Position numbers and translations under genes: made by a program | Notes under the pieces: model-generated | The model's input: only the letters and a program-made list of their open reading frames with translations | Told to the model about the DNA's origin: nothing | Database searches by the model: none | Assembly (NCBI RefSeq): GCF_004369205.1 | Contig: NZ_QFGA01000001.1 | Location: 2,108,001-2,172,000, forward strand | Source of the DNA: Pelotomaculum schinkii | Lineage (GTDB): Bacteria; Bacillota; Desulfotomaculia; Desulfotomaculales; Pelotomaculaceae | Direction of reading: 5' to 3' | Length of the DNA stretch: 64,000 nucleotides | Shown: positions 8,786 to 18,338 of the stretch, in pieces | Numbering within the stretch: the first letter of the stretch is position 1 | How the letters are laid out: each line of letters begins with the position of its first letter

Positions 8786-9427
8786 CTATTTAGAGGACTC
8801 TTCTTCACCCGCCCCGGCAGGCTCGGCTTTCTCCTCATCAGGCTCAGCCACGGTTTCAACTGGCTCTCTCCCAGGCGCAGCTACCGTGACCACAGCGGCG
8901 TGCAGGTCTTCGTTAATTCTAACATCCGGAGGCAGTACAAGGTCGGCCACGCTTATTACATCCCCGACCTCAAGGCCGGAGATATCCACGGTAATGGCAT
9001 CGGGGATTTGTGTAGGCAAGCACTCCACCTCGACCCGCCGCAGGAGCGGTGTAAGGACACCCCCCATCACCACACCAGGAGCGGTACCGTTCAAAACAAC
9101 CGGTACGGTGGTGTGAATTCTGTCCTTCAAAGAAATTTGGTGAAAATCAGCATGTACCAGAACACGGCGCAACGGATCCCGCTGGACGGCTTTGACCAGC
9201 ACCTTGTGCTTCTTGGTTTTACCATTTTCATTGATCTTCATACTGATCAGGGCGTTTGAACCGGCTTCCGCCAATATTTTCTGCAATTCCTTGGCATCCA
9301 CTTCAATAGCCATGGCGCCTATGTTTTTTCCATACACAACAGCCGGGATCAACCCTTTATTTCTTATCTCATGGGTATGGCTGCTGGTTTTATCCAACCT
9401 TTTCCGGACTTCCAATTCCGGTTCCAT
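8786..9427 (-). CDS. rplY: 50S ribosomal protein L25/general stress protein Ctc
   Basis: The 213-residue protein has the two-domain TL5/CTC form of L25: an N-terminal 5S-rRNA-binding domain (residues 1-95; TSSHTHEIRNKGLIPAVVYG is typical) and a C-terminal beta domain, ending in an acidic Glu/Ala-rich tail. It binds 5S rRNA in the large subunit. An AAGGGGGG site precedes the ATG. In B. subtilis ctc lies between prs and pth; here 6 kb of inserted genes separate it from prs. Confidence 0.95.
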   Translation of the reverse strand: MEPELEVRKRLDKTSSHTHEIRNKGLIPAVVYGKNIGAMAIEVDAKELQKILAEAGSNALISMKINENGKTKKHKVLVKAVQRDPLRRVLVHADFHQISLKDRIHTTVPVVLNGTAPGVVMGGVLTPLLRRVEVECLPTQIPDAITVDISGLEVGDVISVADLVLPPDVRINEDLHAAVVTVAAPGREPVETVAEPDEEKAEPAGAGEEESSK

Positions 9428-9535
9428 CTAAGAAACCCCCCTTTGGTAACTATTATTCCCTATATTTGTCATAAACATTCCAGCGTGGGCATATGAATTA
9501 GCTTAAGAAACTTATTTGCTGCAGGGGGGGTTAAG

Positions 9536-10369
9536 ATGCGTAAGAGCAAGCGTTTTGAATCCATGCCGGTAATCAGTTTGGAGGAAGGCCAGCAGATCGG
9601 CCATGTTAAGAGTCTGGTAGTTGACCCTGCCGGTAAAAAGGTGGCTGCGCTGATTATTGAGCAAAAGGGCTGGTTTAAGGAACAGAGGTTTATACCTTAT
9701 CATAAGGTTAAAAGCGCGGGCAGCGACGCTATCACCATTGAAAAAACAGCCAGTGTGGAACGGGCAGCGAGCCTGCCTGACATAGTCAAGCTGGCCAGAG
9801 AAAAGGTCGGCGTCATCGGCGCCCGGCTCGTGGCTGAAAACGGGACTCTCCTTGGCAATGTTGACGAGTACTACGTGGACTTGGCCACGGGTACTATCGC
9901 CGGCCTGGAATTTTCCGGCAACCTGCTCAACAGCTTTATCAAGGGCCGTGCCTTCCTGGACACCATTTATGTCCGGACCCTGGGCAAAGAAGTGGTGGTA
10001 ATTACCAACGAGGCGCTGGACAATATTTTCAAGCTCGACGGCGGGCTGCAGGAAACCGTCAAAAATATCCGTGAAACAACCGGCCATCTATGGGAAAACA
10101 CGGTGCAAAAAACAAAGGACCTGGGTACCACCTTGAACAAATCTATCGAAAAAGTAAAGAAGGATATAAAAGCCGCAACCAACCCCGAAGGCGAAGAGGC
10201 TCTGTCCGCTGACAGGGAAAAGAACGAAGATCCGGCTGCTGCTGGATTGTCTGCAGTTACCACGCAGAAAGCGGGTCTAGAAAAAAATGAGCGCATAGTA
10301 GAAAATCCCCCGGCGCAAGCCGGCCCGCCAAACGAGGAAAACCGCACTCCCCCGCCTCCGCAAGCTTAA
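9536..10369 (+). CDS. PRC-barrel domain protein
   Basis: The 277-residue plus-strand gene starts with an ATG after an AGGGGGGG site. Residues about 1-75 and 85-165 each look like a PRC-barrel module (MPVISLEEGQQIGHVKSLVV; GARLVAENGTLLGNVDEYYV). PRC barrels occur in the ribosome maturation factor RimM and in many uncharacterised proteins of photosynthetic and spore-forming bacteria. The region after residue 185 is Lys/Glu-rich and then Pro-rich and is probably disordered. There is no signal peptide, so the protein is predicted to be cytoplasmic. It is divergent from rplY, with about 100 bases between the two starts. Confidence 0.75.
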   Translation: MRKSKRFESMPVISLEEGQQIGHVKSLVVDPAGKKVAALIIEQKGWFKEQRFIPYHKVKSAGSDAITIEKTASVERAASLPDIVKLAREKVGVIGARLVAENGTLLGNVDEYYVDLATGTIAGLEFSGNLLNSFIKGRAFLDTIYVRTLGKEVVVITNEALDNIFKLDGGLQETVKNIRETTGHLWENTVQKTKDLGTTLNKSIEKVKKDIKAATNPEGEEALSADREKNEDPAAAGLSAVTTQKAGLEKNERIVENPPAQAGPPNEENRTPPPPQA

Positions 10370-10382
10370 AGGGACGGTGGGT

Positions 10383-10511
10383 ATGGGAAAGTCTGTACGC
10401 GATCGATTTAGAATGCTGATTACGTCCATAGATATGAGAAACACAAAACAAGTGAAGGGTCAGGGGCTTTCATTGAAAACAAATGACGGCCTTTTTTTCA
10501 TACACAACTAA
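10383..10511 (+). CDS. Possible 42-residue basic protein
   Basis: A short frame starts with ATG (MGKSVRDRFRMLITSIDMRN) 13 bases after the PRC-barrel stop codon, preceded by a GGGACGGTGGG stretch that could serve as a ribosome binding site. It is rich in Arg and Lys and ends LFFIHN. No homologue is recognised. Tight spacing behind the upstream gene is the main support; it may equally be chance. Confidence 0.3.
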   Translation: MGKSVRDRFRMLITSIDMRNTKQVKGQGLSLKTNDGLFFIHN

Positions 10512-10596
10512 ATATTTAACTTTTTTTCTTGATGGAAGGTAATTGAGGACCAGGTGTGGAAAAAGAAGGAATAGTTCTTTATTGGGGGGATAAAAA

Positions 10597-12219
10597 GTGA
10601 AAAGGCATTGTTTTTTATCTGTGCTTTTAAGTTTGTTGTTCTGCCTGGCTGTCGCTAACGCAGCTTTCGGGGAAACACAAACTTCGGCCAAGCAGTTGTT
10701 CCTGACCGATTTGAAGAATAACGGTCTGGTGGTAAGTGGTATACCTTACCACATCTATTCCGGAACATCAGTTTTGGAAATTAAAGAATTAAAGACTAAT
10801 TTGCCCGGCAGTGAAGAAGCCATACAGCTGCTGACCCGTGCCAGGTTGAAGTTAGACTCCAAGGTTGACGGCCCTGCTGAAAAGATGGAAGCAAAATATA
10901 CGCTTACCCTGGGGGGGAAAAACCGCAGCGGCTCCTTATTTATGGATAGCGACAAAATGATTGTATCAACAGAGTTCATGGACCTGATTAAGGACTTGTA
11001 CCAGGCGCCTGCCCCCAGCGACTTAACCCTGCCCCGTTATGTCTATTTTACCGGGCTAGCCGACGCCGGGGGTTGGGACAGCATGGTCCAGCCTGAAATT
11101 TCACCGGCCCTGGAGGAAATGCTTATATTTATCTTCGAAGCAATACCGGAGCATTACTATCAGCTTTCTCCTGCCGAAAAAACAATAAAATTACAGATAG
11201 ACCGGAACGGATTGCCGGAGGTCATACGCTCTTTAACATTCAAGGCTTTTGACGAGCCGGAGCGGTTCGCCGATCTGGTGTTTAATATTTTAACCGCCTT
11301 CGATCCTACGGTAAGTGCGGAAGATAGCAAACAAGGTATTCTGGAGACATTGGAATACCTCTATCAAGTTGCGGATACTCCTGACAGTCCCGATCAAATG
11401 CTGGAGATGCTGGGCGACAAACTGACCTTCAACCTGGTTATTGAGTCCTCCCTGCTGCCGGCAGGCCCGGACAAATTTCTCTTTGAGCTCGGCATGAATG
11501 ACTTGGGCACATCAACCAACATCCACATCGACAGCACAACCCAGGGCGGCAAAGAAAACATAAGCGGTACCGGACTTATTTCCTTCAACTTAACAGATAA
11601 AACAGAAGGTTTCAGCCTTGATGGAAAAGTAAGCCAGGATCTCCGCCTGACTAAGGCTGAATACCGCACCAACTCTATAATAGATCTTAATTTTAGCGAA
11701 AGCAGCGACGAGGACAGCTACCTGCTCTTAAGCCTGAAGGGAACAGATCGCTACAAACCTGAAAAAAGTGTTGCCATAAACCTCCCCGAACTTACCCCCG
11801 ACAACAGTATGGATCTCACAGAGGCAAGCAGCAAGCCGGCTCCATTCCATGAGGAGGTGCAGGTAGTCCTTGACGGCGAAGCGCTCTCCTTTGACGTGGA
11901 CCCCTTTATCAAAGACGGCAGGACTATGGTCCCGATCCGGGACCTGGCGGAAAAACTCGGCTTTACAGTCGTTTGGAGTGAGCCCAATCAGGTCGTTATG
12001 ACCAATGGGGATACCACCATCTCCATATTCCTGGGTGATCAGACCTACACTGTCAACGGTACCCGGAAGCACCTGGATGTTACCCCTTTTGCAAGCGAGG
12101 GGAGAGCTATGGTCCCGGTGCGGTTTATTGCCGAGGAGTTAGGCTGCATGGTTTATTATAGTGAGGCTACAAATACTGTGTTCATCAACCATAAGGCAAG
12201 TACCCGCGTCATTCCCTAG
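10597..12219 (+). CDS. Secreted protein with C-terminal copper-amine-oxidase N-domain-like stalk repeats
   Basis: The 540-residue product begins at a GTG with GGGGGGA upstream and has a signal peptide (FLSVLLSLLFCLAVANAAFG). Residues 30-400 match no family I recognise. Residues about 415-535 form the repeated stalk domain called copper amine oxidase N-terminal (VQVVLDGEALSFDVDPFIKD; GRTMVPIRDLAEKLGF; RAMVPVRFIAEELG). In Clostridia this domain is a common surface or spore-associated module with no oxidase activity. The likely location is outside the membrane; the function is unknown. Confidence 0.75.
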   Translation: MKRHCFLSVLLSLLFCLAVANAAFGETQTSAKQLFLTDLKNNGLVVSGIPYHIYSGTSVLEIKELKTNLPGSEEAIQLLTRARLKLDSKVDGPAEKMEAKYTLTLGGKNRSGSLFMDSDKMIVSTEFMDLIKDLYQAPAPSDLTLPRYVYFTGLADAGGWDSMVQPEISPALEEMLIFIFEAIPEHYYQLSPAEKTIKLQIDRNGLPEVIRSLTFKAFDEPERFADLVFNILTAFDPTVSAEDSKQGILETLEYLYQVADTPDSPDQMLEMLGDKLTFNLVIESSLLPAGPDKFLFELGMNDLGTSTNIHIDSTTQGGKENISGTGLISFNLTDKTEGFSLDGKVSQDLRLTKAEYRTNSIIDLNFSESSDEDSYLLLSLKGTDRYKPEKSVAINLPELTPDNSMDLTEASSKPAPFHEEVQVVLDGEALSFDVDPFIKDGRTMVPIRDLAEKLGFTVVWSEPNQVVMTNGDTTISIFLGDQTYTVNGTRKHLDVTPFASEGRAMVPVRFIAEELGCMVYYSEATNTVFINHKASTRVIP

Positions 12220-12255
12220 CTTACAAATGATAATAAGATAAATTTTTGGCCCAAA

Positions 12256-13254
12256 TTACTTTTTGGAGACACTTCCTTGTTCACCCGTCAAAGGCGTCAG
12301 TTTTTCCCGGTTGAACCTTTGAAAGATATTCTTTTTCAATATCACTGATTCAAGTTGGATAAATAACCTGGTCCTTGCCAGTGAGAAAACCGTCAAAGCA
12401 ACCCAGATAAAAACAAAGGACACCATGTGAACAGTTGTGAACGGTTCATGAAAAATAAATACTCCTAAGAGCAGCGCAATGGTTGGGGCGATATACTGCA
12501 AAAACCCCATGGTCGACAACGGGAGGCGCCTGGCGCCGCTTGCAAACAAGATTAGCGGCACTGCCGTGACAACGCCGGCCCCGGCTAAAAGAACTGAAAT
12601 ACCGGGATGACCAAAGCCAAAGAATAGGGCCCCGTGGTTATGTACATAATTGAGATAGAGCAAGGCAAACGGGGTCATAATGAGGGTTTCCAATGTTATT
12701 CCAGTGATGGCCCCGAGTTGGATCATTTTTTTGCACAGACCGTATAAACCAAAGGTAATTGCCAGGATCAACGCAACCCAAGGAATAGCGCCGAAGTGAA
12801 ACGTCAGATTCAACACACCAAGCATGGCCAGGAAGAAGGAAACCATCTGCCAAAACGATAGCTTTTCTTTAAGTATAATAATGCCCAATAACACGCTAAC
12901 CAGTGGATTGATGTAATAACCCAGGCTCGTGTCAATAATATGGTTGCTGTTTACAGCCCAAATATAAGTCAACCAATTCACGCTGATAAGCAAAGAAGCT
13001 ATTACAATGCCGGACAATTTTTTTAGTTTACAACTGATTTCGCACAGTTCGCCCCAAAAATCTTTAAACTTTCTGGTTGAAAGCAAGACCAGCGCCATAA
13101 AGAAAAAAGACCAGGTAATCCGTTGCGCCAGTATTTCAAGAGGCGGAACAAGGTCGACCAGCTTCCAGTAAAGCGGCAATATGCCCCACAACAAATAAGC
13201 TCCGGCGGTAGCTGCCATACCGGTTAGTCGTTCGTCTGTCTGTTCAGTTTTCAT
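12256..13254 (-). CDS. rarD: EamA-family transporter RarD
   Basis: The 332-residue protein has ten predicted membrane helices in two EamA halves and the RarD hallmarks near the N-terminus (GAYLLWGILPLYWKLV; EILAQRITWSFFFM) and the LGYYINPL motif in the middle. RarD belongs to the drug/metabolite transporter superfamily; the substrate is not established. The gene is convergent with the secreted protein gene (10597), with about 36 bases between their stop codons, and is separated from alsT by a hairpin. Confidence 0.88.
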   Translation of the reverse strand: MKTEQTDERLTGMAATAGAYLLWGILPLYWKLVDLVPPLEILAQRITWSFFFMALVLLSTRKFKDFWGELCEISCKLKKLSGIVIASLLISVNWLTYIWAVNSNHIIDTSLGYYINPLVSVLLGIIILKEKLSFWQMVSFFLAMLGVLNLTFHFGAIPWVALILAITFGLYGLCKKMIQLGAITGITLETLIMTPFALLYLNYVHNHGALFFGFGHPGISVLLAGAGVVTAVPLILFASGARRLPLSTMGFLQYIAPTIALLLGVFIFHEPFTTVHMVSFVFIWVALTVFSLARTRLFIQLESVILKKNIFQRFNREKLTPLTGEQGSVSKK

Positions 13255-13313
13255 AGTCTTACCCCTATTTACGAATAAATCTATTTTATGTTTATCTATC
13301 TATAAAAGCAAGC

Positions 13314-13337
13314 GAGACAGGGGACGATCCCTGTCTC
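13314..13337 (-). terminator. Probable terminator hairpin after the alsT-like gene
   Basis: The arms GAGACAGGGA and TCCCTGTCTC pair perfectly around CGA. The hairpin lies 20 bases beyond the stop codon at 13358; the downstream T-run on the minus strand is weak (GCTTGCTTTTA). Confidence 0.5.
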
Positions 13338-13357
13338 ACCTGCATGATGAGATTTTT

Positions 13358-14734
13358 TTATGCTTCTGAAGACGATAATTGCGTTTTGAGCATACTTTCT
13401 TTTGCGCGCAGCTTCTTAAAGTCGTTTGTTTCCGCCGCAATAATTCCAGACAAAGCGATCAGGGCGATCAGGTTGGGTATAGCCATGGCTCCATTCATGG
13501 TGTCGGCGATATCCCAAACCAGACCAAGATTTAATGTTGCTCCCACCACAACAGCTATGCTGAACAGCACCCGGTAAACGATGATAAAACGCGCGCCAAC
13601 CAGGTAATAGAAGCATTTTTCACCGTAATAATACCACCCTAAAACAGTGGAGTAAGCGAATAGGATTAGGCCAATAGTAACTATCAGGCTGCCGATGCCC
13701 GGGAAAAAGGCTTCAAAAGAACGGCTCGTAAGCGCCGCGGCCTGTGCTTTTTCTACTCCGGGATACAGACCGGCCATTACCAGAACGATGCCTGTAATGC
13801 TGCAGACTATAATGGTATCAAGAAAGGTGCCCGTCATGGAAACCATCGCCTGACGGCACGGGTGGTCGGTCTTGGCTGCGGCCGCAGCGATGGGGGCCGA
13901 GCCCAGGCCGGCCTCATTGGAGAATACGCCCCGGGCTACCCCGTAACGAATGGTACTGCCGATCAAAGCTCCAAAACCAGCCTGGAAGCTAAAAGCGCTG
14001 CTAAAGATAAGTCCAAAGGCGTGGGGTAGTTTATCCAGGTTCATAATAATGATAACCAACCCGGCCAGAACGTAGAAGACTGCCATGAATGGCACAATAA
14101 CGCCGGAAGCTTTGCCGATACTTTTGATGCCGCCAATTATAACCGCAGCGGTCAACACGGCCAGGATTATGCCTGTTTTCCATGCGGCAACCCCAAAGGT
14201 ATCATGCACTGCGCCCGCAACAGAGTTTGCCTGCACCATATTTCCTATGCCGAAAGCAGCTATGGCGCCAAAAAAAGCAAATAACCAGGCCAGCCATTTT
14301 TGCCCCATACCTCGTTCAATATAGTACATGGGACCACCGGCCATTTCACCTTTTTCATCTTTGATCCGGTACTTTACAGCCAGTACGGCTTCCCCGTATT
14401 TGGTAGCCATACCAAATACAGCGGTTACCCACATCCAGAACAGCGCGCCAGGCCCGCCCAATACCACGGCTGTGGAAACCCCTACGATATTGCCGGTTCC
14501 AATGGTGGCCGACAGAGCAGTCATCAGCGCCTGAAAGTGAGATATATCACCTGAGGATTTTTTATCCTGCCTCGCGGGTGAAAAGGCCAGCTTCAATGCG
14601 TACGGCAGGTTGGAAAACTGCAAAAAACCCAGACGCAAGGTTAAGAATATACCTGTGCCGACCAGTAAGGTCAGCATCCACGGGCCCCACACAAACCCGT
14701 TTATTTTCCCTACAATTAATGAAATTACCTCCAT
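13358..14734 (-). CDS. Alanine/glycine:cation symporter (AGCS family)
   Basis: The protein has about ten membrane helices and the AGCS signatures (ATIGTGNIVGVSTAVVLGGP; GPMYYIERG; GVARGVFSNEAGLGSAP). It takes up small neutral amino acids with Na+ or H+. The ATG at 14734 (MEVISLIVGKING) was chosen because AGGTGATG lies upstream and the first helix follows directly; a frame start 19 codons earlier exists but adds a polar extension. The C-terminus is a short Lys/Glu-rich tail. Confidence 0.88.
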   Translation of the reverse strand: MEVISLIVGKINGFVWGPWMLTLLVGTGIFLTLRLGFLQFSNLPYALKLAFSPARQDKKSSGDISHFQALMTALSATIGTGNIVGVSTAVVLGGPGALFWMWVTAVFGMATKYGEAVLAVKYRIKDEKGEMAGGPMYYIERGMGQKWLAWLFAFFGAIAAFGIGNMVQANSVAGAVHDTFGVAAWKTGIILAVLTAAVIIGGIKSIGKASGVIVPFMAVFYVLAGLVIIIMNLDKLPHAFGLIFSSAFSFQAGFGALIGSTIRYGVARGVFSNEAGLGSAPIAAAAAKTDHPCRQAMVSMTGTFLDTIIVCSITGIVLVMAGLYPGVEKAQAAALTSRSFEAFFPGIGSLIVTIGLILFAYSTVLGWYYYGEKCFYYLVGARFIIVYRVLFSIAVVVGATLNLGLVWDIADTMNGAMAIPNLIALIALSGIIAAETNDFKKLRAKESMLKTQLSSSEA

Positions 14735-14884
14735 TCCTGCATCACCTGTCCTTACAATTAATTTAGTTTTTGTCGTGAAGTCGCTTATCACACCTTTGTT
14801 GCGGCTGCTTGTGATTTATTCGACATAAAGCTATGAATTCCTTGGTCCCTGGCTACCTCCTGTGGAAAACAAGCAACAAAAATA

Positions 14885-14904
14885 CCGGCGGAATTTTCCG
14901 CCGG
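14885..14904 (-). terminator. GC-rich hairpin with minus-strand T-run
   Basis: CCGGCGGAA and TTCCGCCGG pair perfectly with a 2-base loop, followed on the minus strand by TATTTTTGTT. It may end transcripts from prs or attenuate the alsT-like gene. The rest of 14735-15328 contains the hairpin at 15139 and no convincing gene. Confidence 0.55.
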
Positions 14905-15138
14905 CTGGAGTCAATAAAATGCGTAAATCGATCAAGGAACTTAAAGCTGCCAATGATATTCTAAAAAGAAGTAGCTGCCCAAGAGCTTTTTTCGATGGAT
15001 ATGGATGGATACAACGGAGGCTATCCGGCTCTGGTGAAACGTTCTTTTACAGGGCTCGGCTAGCCGAAGCAATATAAAACTGGCAGATAAGGCCTGCTTC
15101 AGAAAACCGTCGCAAGATTTCTTCCTATAATAAGGTTC

Positions 15139-15201
15139 GTCAATGGTAAGGTGGAGATTTCCCAGCGGTTTCTGCTGGAAGATCTCCACCTTACCATTGA
15201 C
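15139..15201. repeat. Perfect 20-bp inverted repeat between prs and alsT
   Basis: GTCAATGGTAAGGTGGAGAT (15139-15158) and its exact reverse complement (15182-15201) flank a 23-base loop with an inner CCAGC/GCTGG stem. There is no T-run on either side, so it is not a simple terminator. It resembles a small palindromic mobile element or a structured RNA 3' end for prs mRNA. Confidence 0.8.
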
Positions 15202-15328
15202 TTCATAAAATTACGAGTTTAAGGACTAAACTGGATTTGACAATTCCAGAAGCAATTTGTTCTTTTGCCCATTGCCGAGGAGCATGCTGGGGATAGCCAC
15301 TTTTATTTTCTTATGAGTCCATGACTTT

Positions 15329-16273
15329 TTAATCAAACAATTTGCTCACGGAGAGATCCTCATGGATGCGGATGATCGCCTCGCCGAGAAGTGGAGCGAC
15401 AGATAAGACCTTGATTTTATCGATCATTTTTTCCTTGGGCACAGGGATGGTATTGGTAACGATCACTTCTTTGATGGGCGCCTCGTCGAGCCGCTTTATC
15501 GCCGGCCCGGAAAGGATAGGGTGAGTGCAGCACACATAAATATCATTCGCGCCCCATTGTTTTAAAGCCTCGGCCCCTTTGGTGATGGTCCCGGCAGTAT
15601 CAATGATGTCGTCCAGCATGACCACATTTTTGCCCTTGATGCTGCCAATGATGCTGGAAACTTCGGCCACGTTGGGCTCAGGCCTGCGTTTGTCGATTAT
15701 GGCGATGGTGGCGCCAATCCGTTCGGCCAGATCCCTGGCCCGGGTGACACCACCCAGGTCGGGTGACACCACTACGATATTATCAAGCCCTATTTGTAAA
15801 ATATACTCGGCCAGGATGGGAACACCGGGCAGATGATCAACCGGAATATCAAAAAAACCCTGAATTTGACCAGCGTGCAGGTCCATACAGAGGACCCGCC
15901 TGGCGCCGCTGGCATTCAAAATATTGGCAACCAATTTGGCGGTAATAGGGTCTCGCGCCCTGGTTTTCCGATCCTGTCTGGCGTACCCGTAATAAGGCAG
16001 AACCGCGGTAATCCGCTTCGCGGAAGCGCGCCGCACGGCGTCAATCATGATCAGGAGTTCCATCAGGTGCTCATTAACGGGACTGCAGGTAGGCTGCATG
16101 ATAAAAACATCGGCGCCCCTTACGCTCTCGTTAATTTTAACCTGGATTTCTCCGTCACAGAAACGGGTGCATTTGGCGTCGCCCACAGATACCCCCAGGT
16201 ACTGCGCAATCTCTTCAGCCAGTTCGGGATTGGCGTTTCCGGTAAATATTTTTAGCCTCTTGCGAGATGACAT
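15329..16273 (-). CDS. prs: Ribose-phosphate pyrophosphokinase
   Basis: The 314-residue enzyme makes PRPP from ribose 5-phosphate and ATP for nucleotide, histidine and tryptophan synthesis. It shows the divalent-metal motif [18 protein letters not shown] and the PRPP loop [13 protein letters not shown]. The ATG at 16273 ([15 protein letters not shown]) has GGAGG 8 bases upstream; an earlier in-frame ATG overlaps that site. It lies 70 bases after glmU, the same order as B. subtilis gcaD-prs. Confidence 0.97.
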   Translation of the reverse strand: MSSRKRLKIFTGNANPELAEEIAQYLGVSVGDAKCTRFCDGEIQVKINESVRGADVFIMQPTCSPVNEHLMELLIMIDAVRRASAKRITAVLPYYGYARQDRKTRARDPITAKLVANILNASGARRVLCMDLHAGQIQGFFDIPVDHLPGVPILAEYILQIGLDNIVVVSPDLGGVTRARDLAERIGATIAIIDKRRPEPNVAEVSSIIGSIKGKNVVMLDDIIDTAGTITKGAEALKQWGANDIYVCCTHPILSGPAIKRLDEAPIKEVIVTNTIPVPKEKMIDKIKVLSVAPLLGEAIIRIHEDLSVSKLFD

Positions 16274-16345
16274 GCCTACTACCTCCAAAATGTATTAACC
16301 GCAGATTATTTTTCTGGTTTTCGAAGAGAGATGGTCACGTAGACG

Positions 16346-17734
16346 CTAACCATCCCTACCCTTCTCGGCCTTGCTTTTTTTCCTGCTCTCCCAGTCAAGC
16401 ACCAGGGCTTGCTTGGCCCTTTCCACGCCCAGGGCGCCGTCGGGTACATCCCTGGTGATGGTGGAACCGGCTCCGGTTGTCGCGCCGGCGCCTATTTTGA
16501 CCGGAGCTACCAGGTTGGTGTTGCTGCCTATGAAAGCCCGGTCACCAATATGTGTGGGCCATTTTTGTTGGCCGTCATAATTGCAGGTAATCGTGCCCGC
16601 CCCAATGTTGACCTTCCGGCCGACAGTCGCATCGCCAACGTAGGCCAGGTGAGGCACCTTGCTGCCGTTACCGATATCTGATTTCTTGATTTCAACAAAG
16701 TCGCCCACCTTGACATCCTCTCCCAGCCTGGTTTCAGGACGGATATAGGAAAATGGGCCAATCGAACAGCGGTCCTGGATATAGCTTTCAAGAACGATGG
16801 AGTTTTGGATCGTTACACCGCTTCCCACCACTGAGTTTACCAGGCGGGTATCCGGGCCAATGACGCAGTCCTCACCTACTGTCGTGCTTCCCTCAATAAA
16901 AGTAAAAGGGTAGATGGTCGTGTCCCGGCCGATCCGTGCCCCACGGTCTACAAAAGTAGATTGCGGGTCAACTACAGTTACTCCCGATCTCATTAGCTCC
17001 AAAAGGACCCTCGACCTGATCACCCGCTCCACCTCGGCCAGTTGGACACGGTCGTTAATCCCGGCTGCCTCAGCCTGGTTTGCCAGAAGCATTGCGCCGA
17101 CCGCCCTGCCCTCCGCGGCGTAAGTTTTAATAATATCGGTGAGGTAGTACTCACCTTGGGCATTGGCCGGTGTAACTTTGTCCAGCGCCTCAAAAAGACC
17201 GGCGGACTCAAAGCAATAAATGCCGGTATTGATCTCCAGCACCTCAATTTCTTGTGGAGAAGCGTCTTTTTGCTCAACTATCCTTTTCACTCTGCCTTGT
17301 TTGTCCCGGATCACCCGGCCATAACCGGTTGGCTCCTCCACCTTGGCAGTCAGCACGGTGGCGACAGCTCCCGTGGCCCGGTGTGTCTCCACCAACCGGG
17401 AGAGCGTTTCAGGCTCAATTAGTGGGGTATCGCCGCATAGTACCAGGAGCTGGCCATTAAATTCCTTTAATAAAGGGCTCGCCTGCAATAGCGCATGGGC
17501 TGTTCCCAACTGTTCCGCCTGCAACGCAACCTGGCCCCGGCCCGCCACTTCCTGGGCGACCAAATCCGCGCCGAAACCCACCACTACAATATTCTGTTCC
17601 ACCCCGGCAGCTGCAACAGCCTCAAGAACATAAGACAGCATCGACCTACCGCAAATCTTATGAAGCACCTTGGGCATCCCGGACTTCATCCTGGTGCCTT
17701 TACCCGCAGCAAGAATAACTGCCGCCAGACTCAT
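16346..17734 (-). CDS. glmU: Bifunctional UDP-N-acetylglucosamine pyrophosphorylase/glucosamine-1-phosphate acetyltransferase
   Basis: The 462-residue protein starts with the nucleotidyltransferase motif [18 protein letters not shown] (residues 8-25) and ends in a left-handed beta-helix of hexapeptide repeats, about residues 250-445. It makes UDP-GlcNAc, the precursor of peptidoglycan. AGGAGGT stands 7 bases before the ATG. It is flanked by spoVG and prs as in Bacillus. Confidence 0.97.
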   Translation of the reverse strand: MSLAAVILAAGKGTRMKSGMPKVLHKICGRSMLSYVLEAVAAAGVEQNIVVVGFGADLVAQEVAGRGQVALQAEQLGTAHALLQASPLLKEFNGQLLVLCGDTPLIEPETLSRLVETHRATGAVATVLTAKVEEPTGYGRVIRDKQGRVKRIVEQKDASPQEIEVLEINTGIYCFESAGLFEALDKVTPANAQGEYYLTDIIKTYAAEGRAVGAMLLANQAEAAGINDRVQLAEVERVIRSRVLLELMRSGVTVVDPQSTFVDRGARIGRDTTIYPFTFIEGSTTVGEDCVIGPDTRLVNSVVGSGVTIQNSIVLESYIQDRCSIGPFSYIRPETRLGEDVKVGDFVEIKKSDIGNGSKVPHLAYVGDATVGRKVNIGAGTITCNYDGQQKWPTHIGDRAFIGSNTNLVAPVKIGAGATTGAGSTITRDVPDGALGVERAKQALVLDWESRKKSKAEKGRDG

Positions 17735-17975
17735 CCGGCGACCTCCTTTGCAGTGTTCTATAATAATAATGGTGAAGATTCCCTAAAATATGGTTTACCA
17801 CGAGAATCCACATTATTAGCATATTCAACAAAAAAATTTAATTTCCTCTAGCTTTAGATAAAAAGAGCGCTTGTACTCCAAGTGGTTGTGAATTTGCCCT
17901 GAAGTGGTAAAACGGTGCGCAAGGCATTAGACAACCATATCTGGAAGCAAGAGCTCTTACTTGTCAATTATTTAA

Positions 17976-18230
17976 TTAAATAGCCATAGCATAGGCCTGT
18001 AGAACGGCGGTTTGGATTAATTCACGAGCGATAGAAGTAATCGGGTGCGCTATGTCACGAAACTCTCCGTCCGGTGTTTTCCTGCTGGGCATCGCCACAA
18101 ACAGCCCGTTTTGCCCCTCAACAACCTTGACATCGTGAACAACAAAAGAATCATCCAAAGTAACCGATACAATTGCTTTCATTTTGCCTTCTGTTAAAAC
18201 TTTACGAACCCTGACGTCGGTAACTTCCAC
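17976..18230 (-). CDS. spoVG: Septation/sporulation regulator SpoVG
   Basis: The 84-residue protein has the SpoVG core ([41 protein letters not shown]). The GTG at 18230 is taken as start because it gives the family's conserved N-terminus and has GAAGGTGG upstream; the frame extends 28 codons further without support. SpoVG binds RNA or DNA and affects septum formation and sporulation genes. It lies between the threonine ammonia-lyase gene and glmU. Confidence 0.95.
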   Translation of the reverse strand: MEVTDVRVRKVLTEGKMKAIVSVTLDDSFVVHDVKVVEGQNGLFVAMPSRKTPDGEFRDIAHPITSIARELIQTAVLQAYAMAI

Positions 18231-18338
18231 GAATTTCACCACCTTCCCAAATATGGTTACCGCTCTTAAAATAGCTCTTTCTGCAACACTTGGCAAATTC
18301 CTTCTTATTTCCAAAATTTTAAGAAAATAATTCCTTTG

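Noticed and set aside
9512-10087. Minus-strand frame of 191 codons
   Set aside because: It is a shadow of the PRC-barrel gene, whose plus-strand frame has a good start and domain matches.
14862-15077. Plus-strand frame of 71 codons between alsT and prs
   Set aside because: It runs through the terminator hairpin at 14885 and has no recognisable protein pattern; an internal start (14920) with weak GGAG is possible but unsupported.
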